From positions 1 through 35,515 of the forward strand of contig CAKUYZ010000012.1 of the NCBI GenBank assembly GCA_934717675.1: a stretch of 35,515 nt of DNA. The letters run 5' to 3'. Positions 32,436-35,515 of this stretch are shown in pieces. Position 1 is the stretch's first letter; the number at the start of each line of letters is the position of its first letter. The position numbers and the translations under genes are program-made. The notes under the pieces were generated by a model, which ran no database searches, was not told where the DNA came from, and worked only from the letters and a program-made list of their open reading frames with translations. This DNA is from an uncultured Bacteroidales bacterium. Lineage in GTDB: Bacteria; Bacteroidota; Bacteroidia; Bacteroidales; Marinilabiliaceae.

Positions 32436-34979
32436 ATGGATAACAAGCAAAACTTTGCACCTTCCGCCGAGCCACTGTGGAAGTCCATCATCGTCAAGTC
32501 CAAGCTCCCCGCTGAGCTTACTTGCCTCCACGAGCTGTCTCGCAACATCTGGTGGGTGTGGAACTATGAGGCCACAGAGCTCTTCAACGAGATAGACACC
32601 AAGCTCTGGCATCAGGTGGAGAAAAACCCCATCCTGCTTCTGGAGCGCGTGTCATACACCCGCCTCAACGAGTTGGCCAAAGACGTAGACTTCGTGTCGC
32701 GGCTCAATGGCGTCTATGCCAAGTTCAAGTCTTATCTTGAGCAGCCTTTCGCCTACGAGCCTTCCATAGCCTACTTCAGCATGGAGTATGGTCTCAGCAA
32801 CATCTTGAAGATCTACTCCGGCGGCCTCGGCATCTTGGCGGGAGACTATCTCAAGGAGGCATCTGACAGCCGCGTCAACATGACGGCCATCGGCCTGCTC
32901 TATCGCTATGGCTACTTCAAGCAGAGCCTCTCCATCAATGGTGAGCAGCAAGCCATCTATGAGGCTCAGGAGTTCCAGAGCATTCCTGTGGATGAGGTTC
33001 GCACAGAAGACGGCAAGCAGCTCTACATCCCCATCAACTTCCCGGGCCGACAGGTGCAGCTCAAAGTGTGGCGCGTCAACGTGGGCCGCGTGAGCCTCTA
33101 CCTGCTCGACGCCGACCACCCGCTCAACAGTGCGGAAGATCGCACCCTCACCCACACGCTCTACGGCGGCGACTGGGAGAACCGTCTGAAGCAGGAGATC
33201 ATCTTGGGCATGGGCGGCGTGCGCCTGCTCAACGCCCTCGGCATCAAGAGCGACATTTACCACTGCAACGAGGGTCATGCCGCGCTGCTCAACATCCAGC
33301 GCCTCATTGACTACACCGACAACGGCCTCAGCTACCAGGAGGCCCTCGAGGTGGTTCGCGCGTCGTCTCTCTTCACCACCCACACCCCCGTCCCAGCCGG
33401 CCACGACAAGTTCGATGAAGGCCTCGTGGGCAAATATCTCGGCCACGTGCCCGAGTTGCTCGGCATCTCTTGGCAGCAGTTCATGCAGCTGGGCCGAGAG
33501 AACGACGGCAAATTCTCCATGAGCGTCTTGGCCGCCTACACGTCGCAGGAAATGAACGGCGTAAGCTGGCTCCACGGCGAGGTGACGAAGAACATGTTCA
33601 AGCACCTCTGGCCCGGCTTCACGGCCGACGAGCTCCACATCAGCTACGTGACCAATGGCGTCCACTACGGCACATGGGCCTCGTCTGAGATGCAGCGTTT
33701 CAACAAGAAATATCTTGACGCCGACCTGCTCAAGGACGTGAGCAACAAGGCTTATTGGGAAAAGGTCCAGAGCGTTGACGATGCCGCCATCTGGGACGTG
33801 CGCCGTCAGCTCAAAAAGAAGCTCTACGACTACATCCACGCGCGCAAAGAGAGTACCCTCTACACCACCAACGACCCCAGCCGCGCGCTGGACGTCATTG
33901 AGGGCATCAAGCCCAACGCGCTGACCATAGGCTTCGCGCGCCGCTTCGCCACGTACAAGCGCGCGCACCTGCTCTTCTCCGACCTCAACCGCCTGGCCAA
34001 GATTGTCAACAACCCCGACAAGCCTGTGCAGTTCATCTTCGCCGGCAAGGCTCACCCTGCCGACCAGGGTGGCCAGAACCTCATCAAGAGCATTGTGGAG
34101 ATCTCGCACAGGCCTGAGTTCATCGGCAAGATCATCTTCTTGGAGAACTACGATATGGAGTTGGCACACAGGCTCGTGAGTGGCGTTGACGTTTGGCTCA
34201 ACACCCCGACGCGTCCTCTCGAGGCCTCCGGCACGTCTGGCCAGAAGGCCGAGCTGAACGGCGTGCTGAACTTCTCCGTCCTTGACGGATGGTGGTACGA
34301 GGGCTACAAGCAGGGCGCAGGCTGGGCTCTGACCGACAAGCAGACCTACCAAGACACCAACTATCAGGACGAGCTCGACGCCTCCACCATATACTATATG
34401 CTGGAGCAGGAGATCATCCCCCTCTATTACGACCAGCAGGACGAGATTCCTCACCGTTGGATTCAGGCCATCAAGAACTCGCTCTGCCAAATCGCGCCCG
34501 AGTTCACCACCAAGCGCATGATCACGGACTACCTCAACCGCTTCTACATCCCGCAGGCCAAGCGCAGCGCCATCCTCAAGGCGAACGACTACAAGGCCGC
34601 GCGCGACCTCACGGCTTGGAAGAGCAAGGTGCGCAACATCTGGGATCGCATCCAAGTGGTCAACGTGGATATGCCAGACATTGCCAAGGAGCAGCTTGGC
34701 ATTGGCCAGATCTACCCGATCTCCATCACTCTCGACAAGGTGGACCCCGACATCGAGCTTGGCGTGGAGATGGTCTTCGCCAGTGGCGCGGACGAGAACA
34801 ACATGAAGGTTGTGCATGCGGAGCCGTTCACCGTGGCAGAGCGCAATGGCTCGCAGGTGACCTACAAGGTGTCGCTCTCGCTCAACTACCCTGGCGTGTT
34901 CCGCTTCGGGCTGCGCATCTACCCGTCTAACCCGCTCCTGCCTAACAAGCAGGACTTCCCTCTCTTGAAGTGGATTTAA
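32436..34979 (+). CDS. glgP: Alpha-glucan (glycogen) phosphorylase
   Basis: 847 aa. It releases glucose-1-phosphate from alpha-1,4-glucan ends using phosphate and pyridoxal phosphate. An N-terminal DUF3417-type domain (about 15-110, ELSRNIWWVWNYEATELF) marks the short archaeal/Thermotoga-like class rather than the E. coli type. Then come FSMEYGLSNILKIYSGGLGILAGD (about 114-137), CNEGHAALLN, TTHTPVPAGHDKFD, NGVHYGTWAS, FARRFATYKRAHLLF and the PLP segment ASGTSGQKAELNGVLNFSVLDG with Lys604 as the Schiff-base lysine. The ending is a beta-sandwich-like extension (about 725-847). It follows the synthesis/debranching genes after 166 nt and closes the cluster, making glycogen build-up and breakdown co-located. 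Confidence 0.95.
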   Translation: MDNKQNFAPSAEPLWKSIIVKSKLPAELTCLHELSRNIWWVWNYEATELFNEIDTKLWHQVEKNPILLLERVSYTRLNELAKDVDFVSRLNGVYAKFKSYLEQPFAYEPSIAYFSMEYGLSNILKIYSGGLGILAGDYLKEASDSRVNMTAIGLLYRYGYFKQSLSINGEQQAIYEAQEFQSIPVDEVRTEDGKQLYIPINFPGRQVQLKVWRVNVGRVSLYLLDADHPLNSAEDRTLTHTLYGGDWENRLKQEIILGMGGVRLLNALGIKSDIYHCNEGHAALLNIQRLIDYTDNGLSYQEALEVVRASSLFTTHTPVPAGHDKFDEGLVGKYLGHVPELLGISWQQFMQLGRENDGKFSMSVLAAYTSQEMNGVSWLHGEVTKNMFKHLWPGFTADELHISYVTNGVHYGTWASSEMQRFNKKYLDADLLKDVSNKAYWEKVQSVDDAAIWDVRRQLKKKLYDYIHARKESTLYTTNDPSRALDVIEGIKPNALTIGFARRFATYKRAHLLFSDLNRLAKIVNNPDKPVQFIFAGKAHPADQGGQNLIKSIVEISHRPEFIGKIIFLENYDMELAHRLVSGVDVWLNTPTRPLEASGTSGQKAELNGVLNFSVLDGWWYEGYKQGAGWALTDKQTYQDTNYQDELDASTIYYMLEQEIIPLYYDQQDEIPHRWIQAIKNSLCQIAPEFTTKRMITDYLNRFYIPQAKRSAILKANDYKAARDLTAWKSKVRNIWDRIQVVNVDMPDIAKEQLGIGQIYPISITLDKVDPDIELGVEMVFASGADENNMKVVHAEPFTVAERNGSQVTYKVSLSLNYPGVFRFGLRIYPSNPLLPNKQDFPLLKWI

Positions 34980-35011
34980 CCCAATAGAGACAGGAGAGGT
35001 AACTCACCAAT

Positions 35012-35050
35012 GCGGGGCGCGCCAATGTTTGGCGCGTCCCGCTCTTTTTT
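35012..35050 (+). terminator. Intrinsic terminator of the glycogen cluster
   Basis: A 13-bp stem (35012-35024 with 35030-35042, one G-T pair) closes a 5-nt loop and is followed by TCTTTTTT. It lies 32 nt past the glgP stop. Confidence 0.92.
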
Positions 35051-35169
35051 ATATCTTTTGAGCCGTCACGAGCATAAGGGGCAAGGATGCCGCACCATGG
35101 CCAGAAGCCCAATAAAGCCACAAGGCAATGCCACAGAGTTCAAAAAACCAAAATATTTCTCCTTGCGCC

Positions 35170-35200
35170 CTTGCTTTGTATTCAAATTTCACTACCTTTG
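35170..35200 (+). promoter_or_regulatory. Promoter of the initiator tRNA array
   Basis: TACCTTTG (35193-35200) matches the -7 consensus. CTTG at 35170-35173 lies 19 nt upstream as a -33 near match. Transcription would begin about 30 nt before the first tRNA. Confidence 0.6.
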
Positions 35201-35237
35201 CAACGCATTCGGGAGATAACACACCATTAAGACATAT

Positions 35238-35309
<72 letters not shown>

Positions 35310-35342
35310 CTAAGGTTTATCCCACGAATCGCAAAGACATAT

Positions 35343-35414
<72 letters not shown>

Positions 35415-35447
35415 CTAAGGTTTATCCCACGAATCGCAAAGACATAT

Positions 35448-35515
<68 letters not shown>

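Noticed and set aside
32652..34817. 721-codon open frame on the minus strand opposite glgP
   Set aside because: It mirrors glgP codon by codon, has low-complexity Val/Leu/Glu/Asp content and no recognisable domain. Codon choice in GC-rich genes commonly leaves the antisense frame open.

Overview
The window looks like chromosomal DNA of a fairly GC-rich member of the Bacteroidota, most likely order Bacteroidales. Four things point there: a SprA/Sov-type type IX secretion translocon, an S46 dipeptidyl peptidase, a debranching enzyme / GT4 / GH57 glycogen cluster, and several good matches to the Bacteroidota promoter -7 box TAnnTTTG. The family cannot be fixed from the sequence. I see no insertion sequence, phage, CRISPR array or rRNA.

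All genes from 1 to 22224 lie on the minus strand and all genes from 22425 onward on the plus strand. Read in the direction of transcription, the minus half starts with a TetR-type regulator followed by tolC-, acrA- and acrB-like genes and a small PII-like protein: a complete self-regulated RND efflux operon ending in a terminator. Next come an EVE-like/degenerate-HNH protein of unknown role, an M23 lipoprotein peptidase, thiL, ruvA and sprA. sprA is broken by a single-base frameshift. A strong terminator follows, then dprA, then the first 811 codons of a large secreted protein made of cysteine-bounded Ig-like modules, which runs off the left edge and is a plausible type IX substrate.

The plus half starts with a DPP7-type S46 peptidase, then tsaE and a divergent alanine-dehydrogenase-family gene, then a small exported protein. 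The glycogen/alpha-glucan cluster follows: debranching enzyme, GT4 glucan synthase, GH57 protein and, after a hairpin, alpha-glucan phosphorylase. The window closes with at least three identical tandem initiator tRNA genes in 105-bp units; the last is cut by the window edge.

Most worth a second look: (1) the ~220-nt leader of the glycogen cluster, whose two long helices interlock as a large potential pseudoknot starting at the predicted 5' end; (2) apparent loss of a key catalytic carboxylate in both the debranching enzyme and the GH57 protein, the latter also carrying a Lys/Thr-rich histone-H1-like tail; (3) the sprA frameshift; (4) a possible leaderless promoter driving a degenerate HNH protein; (5) the initiator-tRNA array. 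Residue equivalences to characterised enzymes are from memory and were not checked by alignment software.
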